Part shown: positions 14,349-22,528 of the stretch, in pieces
Layout of the letters: each line of letters starts with the position of its first letter
Numbering within the stretch: position 1 is the stretch's first letter
Source: DASRIA01 sp038203635
GTDB lineage: Bacteria > Actinomycetota > Thermoleophilia > Solirubrobacterales > JBBDJG01
Assembly: GCA_038203635.1 (NCBI GenBank)
Contig: JBBRDT010000054.1
Location: forward strand, 1 to 24,033
Reading direction: 5' to 3'
Length of the DNA: 24,033 bases
The notes under the pieces: generated by a model
Databases searched by the model: none
What the model saw: the letters and a program-made list of their open reading frames with translations, nothing else
What the model was told of the DNA's origin: nothing
Position numbers and translations under genes: made by a program

Positions 14349-14629
14349 TGGCGGACGTCGGTGTTAGAGAGTTGAAGCAACGCCTATCCGAGTACCTCGA
14401 CCGCGCGGAGCGCGGTGAGTTGGTACGCGTCACCGATCGGGGGCGCCCGAAGGCGTTGCTCGGCCCGCTCCCGGGTCGAGCGCGCATCGATGCCGGAATC
14501 GCCGAGGGCTGGATCACCCCCAGCTCGGGCGCGAGCCGCCCGGGTTCAGCCGCAAGCCTGGGCCCCTCGCGACGCTGGAAGGCCAGTCGGCGTGTCGTAG
14601 ATGTGCTCGGCGAGGATCGCGGCGATTGA
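14348..14629 (+). CDS. Type II antitoxin, Phd/YefM-like
   Basis: 93 residues. The N-terminal half is the Phd/YefM DNA-binding and dimerisation domain: MADVGVRELKQRLSEYLDRA then ERGELVRVTDRGRPKALLGP (about residues 1-42). The C-terminal half is Ser/Arg/Gly-rich and probably disordered until it wraps the toxin. It is expected to neutralise the downstream PIN toxin and repress the operon. ATG 14348 lies just inside the inverted repeat. Its stop TGA overlaps the toxin start (TTGA), the classic coupling of such pairs. Confidence 0.9.
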   Translation: MADVGVRELKQRLSEYLDRAERGELVRVTDRGRPKALLGPLPGRARIDAGIAEGWITPSSGASRPGSAASLGPSRRWKASRRVVDVLGEDRGD

Positions 14630-15030
14630 GCCTTTACGTCGACTCGAGCGCCCTGCTGAAGCGCTACGTCGACGAGCCGGATTCCGAGACGGCCGACTCG
14701 CTCCTGCGCAGCGATCCTTCGTTGGTCACGGGGCGGCACACGATCGTCGAGATGCGCCGGAACCTGGCCCGCCTGCTCGCGGAACGTGACCTGCCGAAGG
14801 CACGCGCTGCGTTCACGAAGGATCTCAACGCGTTCTCGATCGTGGAGCTCGACGAGGTCACGTGCGAGGGAGCCGCGGCGATCGCCGAAGTCACCGGGGT
14901 GCGAACCCTGGACGCCATGCACCTCTCGGCTGCGCAGCGCGTCGGCGGTCCCGCGGTGACCTTCGTTACATTCGATGCTCGCCAGGCCCAGGCAGCACGG
15001 ACGCTGGGATTCACGGTCGTCGGCGCGTAA
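14626..15030 (+). CDS. vapC: VapC-like PIN-domain toxin
   Basis: A 134-residue PIN-domain ribonuclease. The acidic metal site is visible: D6 (YVDSSALLKRY), E42 (TIVEMRR), D96 (RTLDAMHLSAA) and D117 (VTFDARQ). VapC toxins cut tRNA or rRNA with Mg2+; the target cannot be told from sequence. The start is TTG 14626 with AGGA nearby, overlapping the antitoxin stop by three bases. Length and motifs are intact, so it should be active. No terminator was found before the convergent acyltransferase gene. Confidence 0.93.
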   Translation: MSLYVDSSALLKRYVDEPDSETADSLLRSDPSLVTGRHTIVEMRRNLARLLAERDLPKARAAFTKDLNAFSIVELDEVTCEGAAAIAEVTGVRTLDAMHLSAAQRVGGPAVTFVTFDARQAQAARTLGFTVVGA

Positions 15031-15057
15031 GGATGGGCCGCTCCAAACGCAAGGCCC

Positions 15058-15936
15058 CTACCCGATCACCGGGAAGCGCCGCTGGGCGGCCAACTCGTCG
15101 AGCGTTCGCTGCATGAGCCCGGTGATCGTCTCGTAGACCGCGTCGACGTCCGGGTTCGGGCCGAAACGCTCGTGCAGGTCGATCGGCTCGAGCACCTGGA
15201 TCGTGATCTTCGCCGGCAGCGCGATGTGGCCAAAGAAGTCCCCGACGTCGAGGCCCCACGGCAGCGCCAGCGAGACGGGGAGGACCTTGAGGCGGAACCG
15301 CCGGTCGAGCCCGAGCGCACGGGCGACGCGCTCCCCCCGCGTCAGGAACAGCGCCGTCTCCTGGCCTCCGATCGAGACCACCGGGACGATCGGCACGTCC
15401 GCGGCAAGCGCCAGCCGCACGAATCCCTCGCGCCCTGCGAACTCGACCCGGTGGCCATGCCAAGACGGCCGGTGCGCCTCCCAGTCGCCCCCCGGATAGA
15501 TGAGGACGGCGGCTCCGCACTCCACCGCGGCCTGGGCATTCTCTCGGGTCGCCTCGATCGTCCCGTACTTGCGCAGCTGCGACAGCCACGGCGCCCTCAT
15601 CACGAGGTGGTGGGCCAGCTGGAAGAACGGCCGCTCGACCCCGAAGTGCCGATAGAAGCCAAGCGTGAGCGCAAGCGTATCCGGAGCGACGTTCCCGCCC
15701 GAGTGGTTGCCGATCAGCAGGACCGGACCCCGCGCCGGAATCCGATCCAGCCCGCGGATCTCCGGACGAAACCAGGCGGCGATCAGCGGCCAGGTGAACC
15801 GGAGCGAACGGCGGATGTAGTCCGGGTCGCGCTCCCGCAGCGCCGGGACCAGCTCGTAGGCCGACCTCGACGCCGCCGGCTCTGAACCGATCGAGCCGGC
15901 CCCCGTCACGGCGATATCCCTCGCAGCCGGCTCCAT
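15058..15936 (-). CDS. PlsC-like lysophospholipid/glycerolipid acyltransferase
   Basis: 292 residues of the glycerophospholipid acyltransferase superfamily. The block I region reads NHSGGNVAPD (77-86), with the catalytic His but a longer His-Asp spacing than the usual HX4D. Block III appears as IYPGGDWEAHRP (146-157) and block IV as VPVVSIGGQET. This arrangement is seen in actinobacterial family members close to eukaryote-type acyltransferases. It should transfer an acyl group from acyl-CoA to a glycerolipid at the membrane face. It is the last gene of a minus-strand run with a hydrolase (98 bases upstream) and the phasin-like gene, opposite a WS/DGAT, which suits a role in storage-lipid synthesis. 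Confidence 0.85.
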   Translation of the reverse strand: MEPAARDIAVTGAGSIGSEPAASRSAYELVPALRERDPDYIRRSLRFTWPLIAAWFRPEIRGLDRIPARGPVLLIGNHSGGNVAPDTLALTLGFYRHFGVERPFFQLAHHLVMRAPWLSQLRKYGTIEATRENAQAAVECGAAVLIYPGGDWEAHRPSWHGHRVEFAGREGFVRLALAADVPIVPVVSIGGQETALFLTRGERVARALGLDRRFRLKVLPVSLALPWGLDVGDFFGHIALPAKITIQVLEPIDLHERFGPNPDVDAVYETITGLMQRTLDELAAQRRFPVIG

Positions 15937-16034
15937 TGTTCACTTGTATGACCTCGCGCGCGGGGGCACATCGGGGCTATGCCGTGGACGGACTCGGCGG
16001 TCGGAAGGACTGACACGACTGACTGATCTCGTGG

Positions 16035-17354
16035 TTACGTCGGCGCGAGGTCGCGCGCCGAACTGGACTCGGCTCCGCCGCCGGATGGCGTTAGCCACTC
16101 GCGGAGGCGGTCGTAGACCTCGGGGTGGTTCAGCAGCGCGAGGTGGTGGGCGGGGCTGACGTGGTGGCCGTGTTCGTCCTTGAATGGGATCCGCCGAGTG
16201 CGGCCCCGTCCGGTAGCGCTGGGTGTCAGCACGAGGATGTCGCCAAGTAGGCGCCCCAGGGGATGGTGCATGCTGCGGGTGATGGTGGCCGAGACGAAGC
16301 AATGCGTGGCTCCTTCCAGCAGCGGCACCTCCTTGCACGCTGCCGCGCGCAGGGCATTGGGGTCGCGGCCCCGCCAGTCCTCGTCGACCAGCGAGCCGTG
16401 GCGCAGGTCGCGGATGCCGGCAGAGCGCCGGCGCAGGAAGGCACCGAGCATGCGCGTCTCAGGCAGCGCGTGAAGCGCCTCGGCAGCCATGTGAGCCCCC
16501 CGCTCAAGCGGCGCGCCCAGGTGTGGCGTGCCCAACGAGATCATGTGACGGACGCGCTCGGTCCAGCGTTGGCCGCTCTCTGACCCCTGGTGGCCGGCAC
16601 TGCGCGCTATCAGACCGCCCATCGAGTGACCCACGAGCGCAATCTCATCCACCTCCACCGGCCATGCGTGCACCAGCTCCTCGAGCAGCGCCGCGACGGA
16701 CCGACCGTTTTCCGAGATGTGCAGACCGGTGTTGTAGCGCAGATATACAGGGGTGTAGTCGAGATCCGAGGCCAGTCGCGCGCCGTAGGTATCGCCCGAA
16801 TGGGCGGCACCCCAATCCCAGTAGAACTCATTCCCCATCAGGCCGTGTAGGAACACAACCAGCCGCGCCGTCGCGTCGGGGAACGCGGCGCTCAGCGAGC
16901 CCGCGTCAAGCGCCACGGCCTCGCCGTGCACGCGCACCGAGGCCGGCTGGTGAAGGTCGCTTCCCGAGCGCTCGAGCCGGTCGCCGATCAGGCCGTTGAG
17001 GGCAGCGATCATCGCGCTCCCCCGGCGCGTGGTCGAGAGCAGGACCTCCTGCCCAATCCCCCGCCTCTCCATCGTTGCGTCGGCGGACCGTCCCAGTCGC
17101 GCCGCGCCGGCCCCGATCGCGTCATAGGCGCGGCGCGAGAGCGCGTCGTGGATGACCTGGACCGGGCGGCCCGCCGGACCCACGCCCCGGAACGCGCGTT
17201 CGGCGATGCCCAGGTGCATGTCGCGGATGCCGCCGGGAAAGCCTCTCAGCTCCTCAAAGGCGAGCGCGCTCAACGCCCGCAGCTCGTTGGGTCGGTGCTC
17301 TCCCGTCTTGCGGTCGTCGCCTGCTTGGGTGCTTGTCGAGTCCGTGCCGGTCAT
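16035..17354 (-). CDS. Alpha/beta hydrolase (lipase/esterase-like)
   Basis: 439 residues. The first 150 or so are helical and unassigned. The alpha/beta-hydrolase fold starts near LVVFLHGLMGNEFYWD (165-180, oxyanion HG) and has the nucleophile elbow GHSMGG (242-247, Ser244). Later come SLGTPHLGAPLERG, typical of PGAP1/lipase-like enzymes, and a C-terminal His in HVSPAHHLALLNHPEVYDRL as catalytic base. No signal peptide is seen, so it is cytoplasmic or granule-bound. ATG 17354 has GGGGA upstream. It lies 43 bases after the phasin-like gene, so it may mobilise stored esters. Confidence 0.87.
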   Translation of the reverse strand: MTGTDSTSTQAGDDRKTGEHRPNELRALSALAFEELRGFPGGIRDMHLGIAERAFRGVGPAGRPVQVIHDALSRRAYDAIGAGAARLGRSADATMERRGIGQEVLLSTTRRGSAMIAALNGLIGDRLERSGSDLHQPASVRVHGEAVALDAGSLSAAFPDATARLVVFLHGLMGNEFYWDWGAAHSGDTYGARLASDLDYTPVYLRYNTGLHISENGRSVAALLEELVHAWPVEVDEIALVGHSMGGLIARSAGHQGSESGQRWTERVRHMISLGTPHLGAPLERGAHMAAEALHALPETRMLGAFLRRRSAGIRDLRHGSLVDEDWRGRDPNALRAAACKEVPLLEGATHCFVSATITRSMHHPLGRLLGDILVLTPSATGRGRTRRIPFKDEHGHHVSPAHHLALLNHPEVYDRLREWLTPSGGGAESSSARDLAPT

Positions 17355-17397
17355 GCAGTCCCCATCTGCGCAGTGGATGTCGACTGTGGTAGGCGCC

Positions 17398-17763
17398 TTA
17401 TTTCGTGCGGTCTGATTCGCTCAGCGACTTACCAGCACCGTGCACGACCTTGCGGAGAAAGTCGTACTGGGTGTGGACAAGTCGGTCGGCCATCTCGAGG
17501 GCGGAGTCAACGATCTCCTGCCGCCTGGAAGGGCCTTGGCCACGCGGTGGCAAGGCCCGGTCGACTGTGTCGACGAACTTGTGCACCGCCTCGATCGCGG
17601 CGCGCTGACCGTCTTCGACCGACTTGAGCACCTCCTCGGACAGCTCTGTAGTGCTGCTGACCGTGGTCCTGAGACGGTCTTCCCTGTCCTTGGCTGCACT
17701 CCGCTTGCGAGTCGCTGGCGCCTTTCTTGCCGGCGCAGGCCGCTTGACTTTGGTCTGGGGCAT
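17398..17763 (-). CDS. Phasin-like/lipid-granule coat candidate
   Basis: 121 residues from ATG 17763, with AAGGGAG eight bases before it; an in-frame upstream start at 17817 is less likely. The N-terminus is Lys/Arg/Ala/Pro-rich (KRPAPARKAPATRKRSAAK), like the tails of HBHA/TadA-type lipid-body proteins and some phasins. The remainder is long amphipathic helix (SEEVLKSVEDGQRAAIEAVH; EIVDSALEMADRLVHTQYDF then LRKVVHGAG), as in phasins. It heads a minus-strand set with a hydrolase and an acyltransferase and diverges from WS/DGAT. Family membership is inferred from composition and context only. Confidence 0.65.
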   Translation of the reverse strand: MPQTKVKRPAPARKAPATRKRSAAKDREDRLRTTVSSTTELSEEVLKSVEDGQRAAIEAVHKFVDTVDRALPPRGQGPSRRQEIVDSALEMADRLVHTQYDFLRKVVHGAGKSLSESDRTK

Positions 17764-17863
17764 TGCTCTTGCTCCCTTCAGGGCTCGGTTCTCGTGGACG
17801 CCCAGGTCAAAGCGCACGAGGAGATCGCCAACGCAAGCCCAAGCGCGACCAGGCTACCAGTTC

Positions 17864-17873
17864 GTAATATTAC
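17864..17873. promoter_or_regulatory. Palindrome in the divergent lipid-island promoter
   Basis: GTAATATTAC is a perfect 10-bp palindrome and the only AT-rich patch in the 176-base divergent region between the phasin-like gene and WS/DGAT. It contains a possible -10 (TAATAT) in both directions. It could be an operator, for example for the TetR regulator at 20628. Confidence 0.4.
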
Positions 17874-17939
17874 TGTCGGGTAGGGTGGGGCCTGGATCCA
17901 TCCGCACGGAAGCTCTGGCGTCGAGGAGAGGTGGCACGC

Positions 17940-19406
17940 GTGGCTTCATTCGATTCAGGCCGCGGAGATCGGTCCGTGACCCGAGAGCAGATGTCGAGCG
18001 CCGACACCGCGTGGCTCCGCATGGACCGCCCGACCAACCTCATGGTCGTCAACGGCGTGCTGTGGTTCGACGACCAGCTCGACTGGCCGCGCGTCAGGGA
18101 ACAGCTGCGCCGGCGCTTGGTCGCCGAGTTCCCCCGCTTTCGGCAGCGCGTCGTGGAGTCGTCGGTACCACTCTACGGTCCATGGTGGGAGGACGACCCC
18201 GGGTTCGACATGGACGCGCACGTTCACCAACGCGTCCTGCCCGCCCCGGGCGATCAGAGCGTGCTGCAGCAGCTCGTCGCTGACGCGATGGCGATGCCGC
18301 TCGACCGCTCTCGACCGCTGTGGGAGGTGCACCTCATCGACGGTTACGGGCGGGGTTGCGCGATGCTCTTCCGCGTGAGTCACTGCATCGCTGACGGCAT
18401 CGCCCTCGCACGCGTCTTGCTCTCGCTGACCGACGACGGCGCGCCGGCGGACATCGCGCCGCCGCAGGCCGCCCGCTCCGGGAGCGGGCCGCTCGACAAG
18501 CTCAGCCACTCGGCGGCGCGCACCCTGACCGTACCGCGCGGAGTGGCCGAGACGGTCTGGCGCGACTTGCTGGAGGTGATGGCCCATCCCGCGGAGGTGA
18601 CCGATCTGGCCGCCGCGGGCCGAAGCGACGCGAAGACCCTGGCCAAGCTGCTGCTGACCGGCCACGACGCCGACACCGTCCTCAAGGGGGAGCCCGGGGT
18701 TGCACGGCGCGTCGCCTGGTCGTCACCGCTGCGACTCGACGAGGTGAAGGCCATCGGCCGCGCCTTCGATGCGACTGTCAACGACGTCCTGCTCACTGCT
18801 GTGGCCGGTGCCCTGCGCAGCTATCTGAAGCGCCGCGAGAACCTCGTGCACGAGCTGCGCGCGATCGTGCCGTTCAACCTGCGCCCTCTCGACGAGCCGT
18901 TGCCGCGAAAGCTCGGGAATCGATTCGGGCTCGTCCTCCTTCCGCTCCCGGTGGGGATCGGCGACCGGCGCGAGCGCCTCGCCGAAGTCAAGCGCCGGAT
19001 GGACGCGATCAAGCGCTCGCAGGAGGGCGCCTTCTCGTTCGGGGTCCTCAGCGCGATCGGCCTGACCCCTGCGCAACTGCAGAACGTGATCTTCGGCGAG
19101 TTCGCCGCCAGAGGCACGGCCGTGATGACGAACGTTGCCGGCCCGCAGGAGCCGATGCACTTCGCCGGCGCGCCGGTCCGCGGAGCCGTCGTCTGGGCTC
19201 CCTGCGCCGGCGGGGTCGGGATCAGCGTCTCCATCTTCAGCTACGCCGGCGAGGTGAGGCTCGGGCTGGCGGTCGACGCCGGCCTGGTCCCGGAGCCGCA
19301 GGAGATCGTCGACGCCTTCGAGGTCGAGTACCGGGAGCTCGCCGCGCCCACGCGGCCCTCGACACCTCTCCCGAGCCTCCCGAGCCTCGTCGGCGAGGCG
19401 ACATGA
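17940..19406 (+). CDS. Wax ester synthase/diacylglycerol acyltransferase (WS/DGAT)
   Basis: 488 residues, normal length. It esterifies a fatty alcohol or diacylglycerol with acyl-CoA at the membrane or lipid body. Conserved parts: PRFRQRVV, PLDRSRPLWEVHLIDG, the active-site region SHCIADG (147-153), NDVLLTAVAGALR, and MTNVAGPQEPMHFAG near the end. The active-site HHxxxDG motif reads SHxxxDG: the essential second His (H148) and Asp (D152) are kept, the first His is Ser. GTG 17940 is preferred over GTG 17931 because GAGGAG (17923-17928) is too close to the latter. The stop overlaps the HMG-CoA reductase start by four bases (ATGA), so the two are translationally coupled. Confidence 0.92.
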   Translation: MASFDSGRGDRSVTREQMSSADTAWLRMDRPTNLMVVNGVLWFDDQLDWPRVREQLRRRLVAEFPRFRQRVVESSVPLYGPWWEDDPGFDMDAHVHQRVLPAPGDQSVLQQLVADAMAMPLDRSRPLWEVHLIDGYGRGCAMLFRVSHCIADGIALARVLLSLTDDGAPADIAPPQAARSGSGPLDKLSHSAARTLTVPRGVAETVWRDLLEVMAHPAEVTDLAAAGRSDAKTLAKLLLTGHDADTVLKGEPGVARRVAWSSPLRLDEVKAIGRAFDATVNDVLLTAVAGALRSYLKRRENLVHELRAIVPFNLRPLDEPLPRKLGNRFGLVLLPLPVGIGDRRERLAEVKRRMDAIKRSQEGAFSFGVLSAIGLTPAQLQNVIFGEFAARGTAVMTNVAGPQEPMHFAGAPVRGAVVWAPCAGGVGISVSIFSYAGEVRLGLAVDAGLVPEPQEIVDAFEVEYRELAAPTRPSTPLPSLPSLVGEAT

Positions 19407-20593
19407 CCACGACCGGGGCTGCACGCAAGAGGGTTCCCCGCGAAGAAGGCGAGGGCGACTACACGCGCGAGGCCGCCGCCGCGCGCCGGACGTTCGTCGG
19501 AGAGCAGACGGGCGTCGAGCTGGAGCACGTCTCGCAGTACTCGTTCGACCCGTCGACGCTGCCCGGGAACGTCGAGCAGTTCGTCGGGGTCGCGCAGGTG
19601 CCGATCGGCATCGCGGGGCCGCTGCTGGTGGACGGCGAGCACGCGCGGGGTGAGTTTTACGTGCCGCTGGCGACGAGTGAGGGCACTCTGGTCGCGAGCT
19701 ACAACCGCGGGATGAAGATGCTGCACGAGGCCGGCGGCGTGATGACCACGATCCTCGACGACGCCATGCAGCGCGCTCCGTCGTTCGTCTTCGAGAGCGC
19801 TCGCGAGGCGCGGGCTTTCGGCGCATGGCTGACCGAGCACTTCGAGGAGATCAAGCGGGCGGCCGAGACCACGACGCACACCGGCAAGCTACGTGGCATC
19901 GAGCAGTACTCCGCCAGCCGGATCCTGTTCACGCGCTTCGACTACAGGACCGGCGACGCCGCCGGCCAGAACCTCACGGGCAAGGCGACCGCCGCGGCAT
20001 GCGCCTGGATCACCGCCAACTACGCGGGCATCACCAACTTCTACCTGGAGTCGAACTTCGCCACCGACAAGAAGAGCTCGCAGGTCAACATCCTCCGCAC
20101 CCGGGGCAAGCGCGTCGTCGCCGAGGCGACGATCCCAGCGGCGCTGATCGAGAAGCACATGCACACGACCGGCGAGAGGCTGTTCCGAGCGCGCCAGGTG
20201 GCGAACCTCGGTGGCTTCATGTCCGGGGTCAACAACAACAGCGCCCACTCGGCCAACGGCATCGCCGCCCTGTTCATCGCCACGGGACAGGACGCGGCCA
20301 ACGTCGCCGAATCCTCCGCGGCCCTCGGCTTCAGCGAGCTGCTCCCCAACGGCGACTACTACGCATCGATCACGCTGCCGTCGCTGATCGTCGCCACCTA
20401 CGGCGGGGGAACCGGGCTCGCCACCCAGCGCGAGTGCCTCGAGCTGCTCGGCTGCTACGGGGCCGGCGGTGTGCGCAAGCTCGCCGAGATCGTCGCCGCG
20501 ACGGTGCTCTGCGGCGAGCTCTCGCTCGGGTCGGCGATCGTCGCCGAGGAATGGGTCAAGGCGCACGAGGTCCATGGCCGCAACCGGCCCTAG
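19403..20593 (+). CDS. Hydroxymethylglutaryl-CoA reductase, class I-like
   Basis: 396 residues, similar to soluble archaeal-type enzymes. It should reduce HMG-CoA to mevalonate with two NADPH. Catalytic residues are visible: Glu93 in ATSEGTLVASYNRGMK, the DKK lysines (222-224) in ATDKKSSQVNI, Asp297 in GQDAAN, and a C-terminal His388 in WVKAHEVHGRNRP. Also seen are GIAGPL, GDAAGQN and LPSLIVATYGGGTGLATQRE. The substrate-side loop before GIAGPL reads NVEQFVGVAQVPI, differing from the usual ENVIG. No other mevalonate-pathway gene is in the window. Coupling to WS/DGAT suggests its product, an isoprenoid or another alcohol, is esterified; this is inference. Confidence 0.9.
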   Translation: MTTTGAARKRVPREEGEGDYTREAAAARRTFVGEQTGVELEHVSQYSFDPSTLPGNVEQFVGVAQVPIGIAGPLLVDGEHARGEFYVPLATSEGTLVASYNRGMKMLHEAGGVMTTILDDAMQRAPSFVFESAREARAFGAWLTEHFEEIKRAAETTTHTGKLRGIEQYSASRILFTRFDYRTGDAAGQNLTGKATAAACAWITANYAGITNFYLESNFATDKKSSQVNILRTRGKRVVAEATIPAALIEKHMHTTGERLFRARQVANLGGFMSGVNNNSAHSANGIAALFIATGQDAANVAESSAALGFSELLPNGDYYASITLPSLIVATYGGGTGLATQRECLELLGCYGAGGVRKLAEIVAATVLCGELSLGSAIVAEEWVKAHEVHGRNRP

Positions 20594-20627
20594 CCGCCGG
20601 CCCCCGCGAGGATCGATTTCACACCGT

Positions 20628-21419
20628 ATGCTTGCCCGCGTGCCAGCCAGGCCGCCGCGCCAAGCCGCTTCCGAGCTACGGAGCCGCAAGAAGGTGCCGC
20701 GCGAGGTCCGCAAGCGCGAGATGCTCGAGGTGGCCGGACGCGTGTTCGCGCGGCGCGGCTTTCACGCCGCCTCGATGGAGGAGATCGCGGAGGGCGCCGG
20801 AGTCTCGAAGCCGATGATCTACAACTACTTCGGTTCCAAGGAAGGGCTCTACTTCGCATACATCGAGCTGGCCGGCGGGCGAATGCTCTCCCGCATGCGC
20901 GACGCAACTCGAGCCGCCGGCCCGCGTCCGGAGGATCGATTGTGGGCCTCGGCGCTTGCGTTCTTCTGCCACGTCAACGACAACCGGAACGAGTGGTACG
21001 TCCTGTTCGGCGAGCTGGCCGCCCGCGGGGCGCCATTCTCTCGCGAGGTCTCGGCGATCCGCGCGACCGTCTCCGACGGTACCGCGGCGCTCTTCGACGA
21101 GGTTCTCGAGAGCGCCGGCTCGAGCCCGCGCGAGATCGGCGGCACCGAGCCGCTCGGTCACGCCTTCGTCGGCGCCGGTGAGTCGCTGGCCAACTGGTGG
21201 CTGGACCACCCGGAGGAGTCCCAGGCCGCGATGGCCGCGCGGCTGATGAACGTCGCTTGGATCGGGCTCAGCGGCCTGCTGCAGGATCGCCACGACCCCT
21301 GGCCGCTCGATCACGTGCGCGGGCCCGCGAGGGCCACCGCTTCGTCGCCGCCCGCTCGGCCTCGTCGGAGAAAGGCGAGTACGACCGCCGGCTCCCGGCG
21401 GAAATCCGCTCAGTCCTAG
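20628..21419 (+). CDS. TetR-family transcriptional regulator
   Basis: 263 residues. The N-terminal helix-turn-helix is typical: REMLEVAGRVFARRGFHAAS then MEEIAEGAGVSKPMIYNYFG and SKEGLYFAYI (about 30-79). The C-terminal ligand/dimer domain follows (about 90-230), and a basic Ser/Arg/Lys-rich tail ends the protein. ATG 20628 is taken as start; GTG 20640 is an alternative. It lies 34 bases after the HMG-CoA reductase on the same strand, so it may be co-transcribed and control the island, possibly sensing an acyl-CoA. That assignment comes only from neighbourhood. Confidence 0.9.
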   Translation: MLARVPARPPRQAASELRSRKKVPREVRKREMLEVAGRVFARRGFHAASMEEIAEGAGVSKPMIYNYFGSKEGLYFAYIELAGGRMLSRMRDATRAAGPRPEDRLWASALAFFCHVNDNRNEWYVLFGELAARGAPFSREVSAIRATVSDGTAALFDEVLESAGSSPREIGGTEPLGHAFVGAGESLANWWLDHPEESQAAMAARLMNVAWIGLSGLLQDRHDPWPLDHVRGPARATASSPPARPRRRKASTTAGSRRKSAQS

Positions 21420-21897
21420 GCAAGGGATTACGGGCAGTAAAGAGCCGCGTCCGAGTCGGCCAGCCCGACAATCGATCCCGCCGTTGCCACCACGCGGCGC
21501 GGCGGAACCAGCGCTTCCGGAGAGCTCCAACGTAACGCAGCGGATTACCCCGGGCGACCGCAAAGCGGGAATTCTCCGCGTACCCAGAGCGTCCAAGCCG
21601 CTCTTCCCGCCCACGAAGGTCGGCGTACGGGTCGACCTCTGTGGTGTGGATCTCGGAGAGCGCTCTTGGGATCCACGAACCGGACCTGATCGCGAGCGCT
21701 CTGGTGTCTTACGAATTGGGCGAGCAGCGGCCAACGAGCTGCCAGAGGGCGAGCGGCTCCGGATACAGCGTGCCAGCAATGGTGTGCGCCTGACGTAAGT
21801 GTCAAACGCGCGTCAAACGAACGGCGACGGACAGTTCGATCCAGAACGAATCCCCAGGCGACAAGGGAGGCCGGATCGTAGGCGTCGTTCGGCGTGC
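21420..21897. other. 478-bp region between TetR and secreted-domain gene
   Basis: Convergent intergenic DNA with no gene I can support. Open frames exist on both strands but have no start site, domain or composition to back them. No terminator hairpin with a T-run was seen. AGAGCGCTC (about 21658) and GAGCGCTCT (about 21693) form a loose inverted pair. Confidence 0.5.
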
Positions 21898-22521
21898 CTA
21901 GGGAGCGTAGATACCCTGGACGGCGAACAGACTGTTGTCGTCGGTGGCGGCGAGGCCATCGGGGCCGCCGTCGAAGACCTCGACCTGACCGAGACCCCAC
22001 ACCGCCCGCCTGCCTTCGCGCGCCGCTTCCGGAATCAGCGTGTCCGCGGACGTCGACGCGTTGCAAGAAGATCCGATCGTTTGATCGCTCGGCGTAGGGG
22101 CGCAGGTCATCGTGAACGCGAAGGAGAGGTCAGTTACGGTCCCGGGCTGGTCCGCTGAGGCTCCGTTCGGTCGGTCCGTGATGCGCAAGGTGAGCAGACC
22201 CTCGAGCTCGCCGGCATAGTCGGACAGGTCGCCCTTACTCCTCACGTCTGTCATGGAGGCCGTGATGAGCAGGTCGGCCTGGTCACCATTGTCGGGGTCC
22301 ACGGGACTTTCTCCGACGACCTTGAGCTTCACGGATCCGGATGACTTCGCTGCATTTCCGTTTGCGTCCGGGCTGCCGATCGTGAGCTGGGCGGAGCTCT
22401 CTGCCGGCGGTGCGCATGAGGAGTACTCCAACGGCGGGCCGTGGACGGCGTTCGCAGAGCTGCACTGCTTGAAGGCGGGCACCAGACGAACGCTTGTCCG
22501 CGCGGCGGCGCTGGGACGCAC
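21898..22521 (-). CDS. Secreted C-terminal domain of Solirubrobacterales type, probably the 3' part of the gene upstream
   Basis: 207 residues from GTG 22521. It opens VRPSAAARTSVRLVPAFKQC, has Cys in KQC, SSC, TCAP and SSCN, a Gly/Asp/Asn-rich middle (LTIGSPDANGNAAKSSGSVK), SDLSDYAGELEGLLTLRITD, and the signature end DGLAATDDNSLFAVQ. I recognise the layout as a domain found at the C-terminus of many secreted Solirubrobacterales proteins; the role is unknown. It has no signal peptide of its own. In this frame the codons just before the GTG read FTPSDGY, as in fused relatives, and the PQQ-dehydrogenase stop lies only seven bases away in the adjoining frame, so a one-base frameshift probably separates two parts of one protein. 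Confidence 0.75.
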   Translation of the reverse strand: MRPSAAARTSVRLVPAFKQCSSANAVHGPPLEYSSCAPPAESSAQLTIGSPDANGNAAKSSGSVKLKVVGESPVDPDNGDQADLLITASMTDVRSKGDLSDYAGELEGLLTLRITDRPNGASADQPGTVTDLSFAFTMTCAPTPSDQTIGSSCNASTSADTLIPEAAREGRRAVWGLGQVEVFDGGPDGLAATDDNSLFAVQGIYAP

Positions 22522-22528
22522 GTAGCCA

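Noticed and set aside
21545..22066. Minus-strand frame overlapping the intergenic region and the secreted-domain gene
   Set aside because: No recognisable domain, and it overlaps a better supported gene in another frame.
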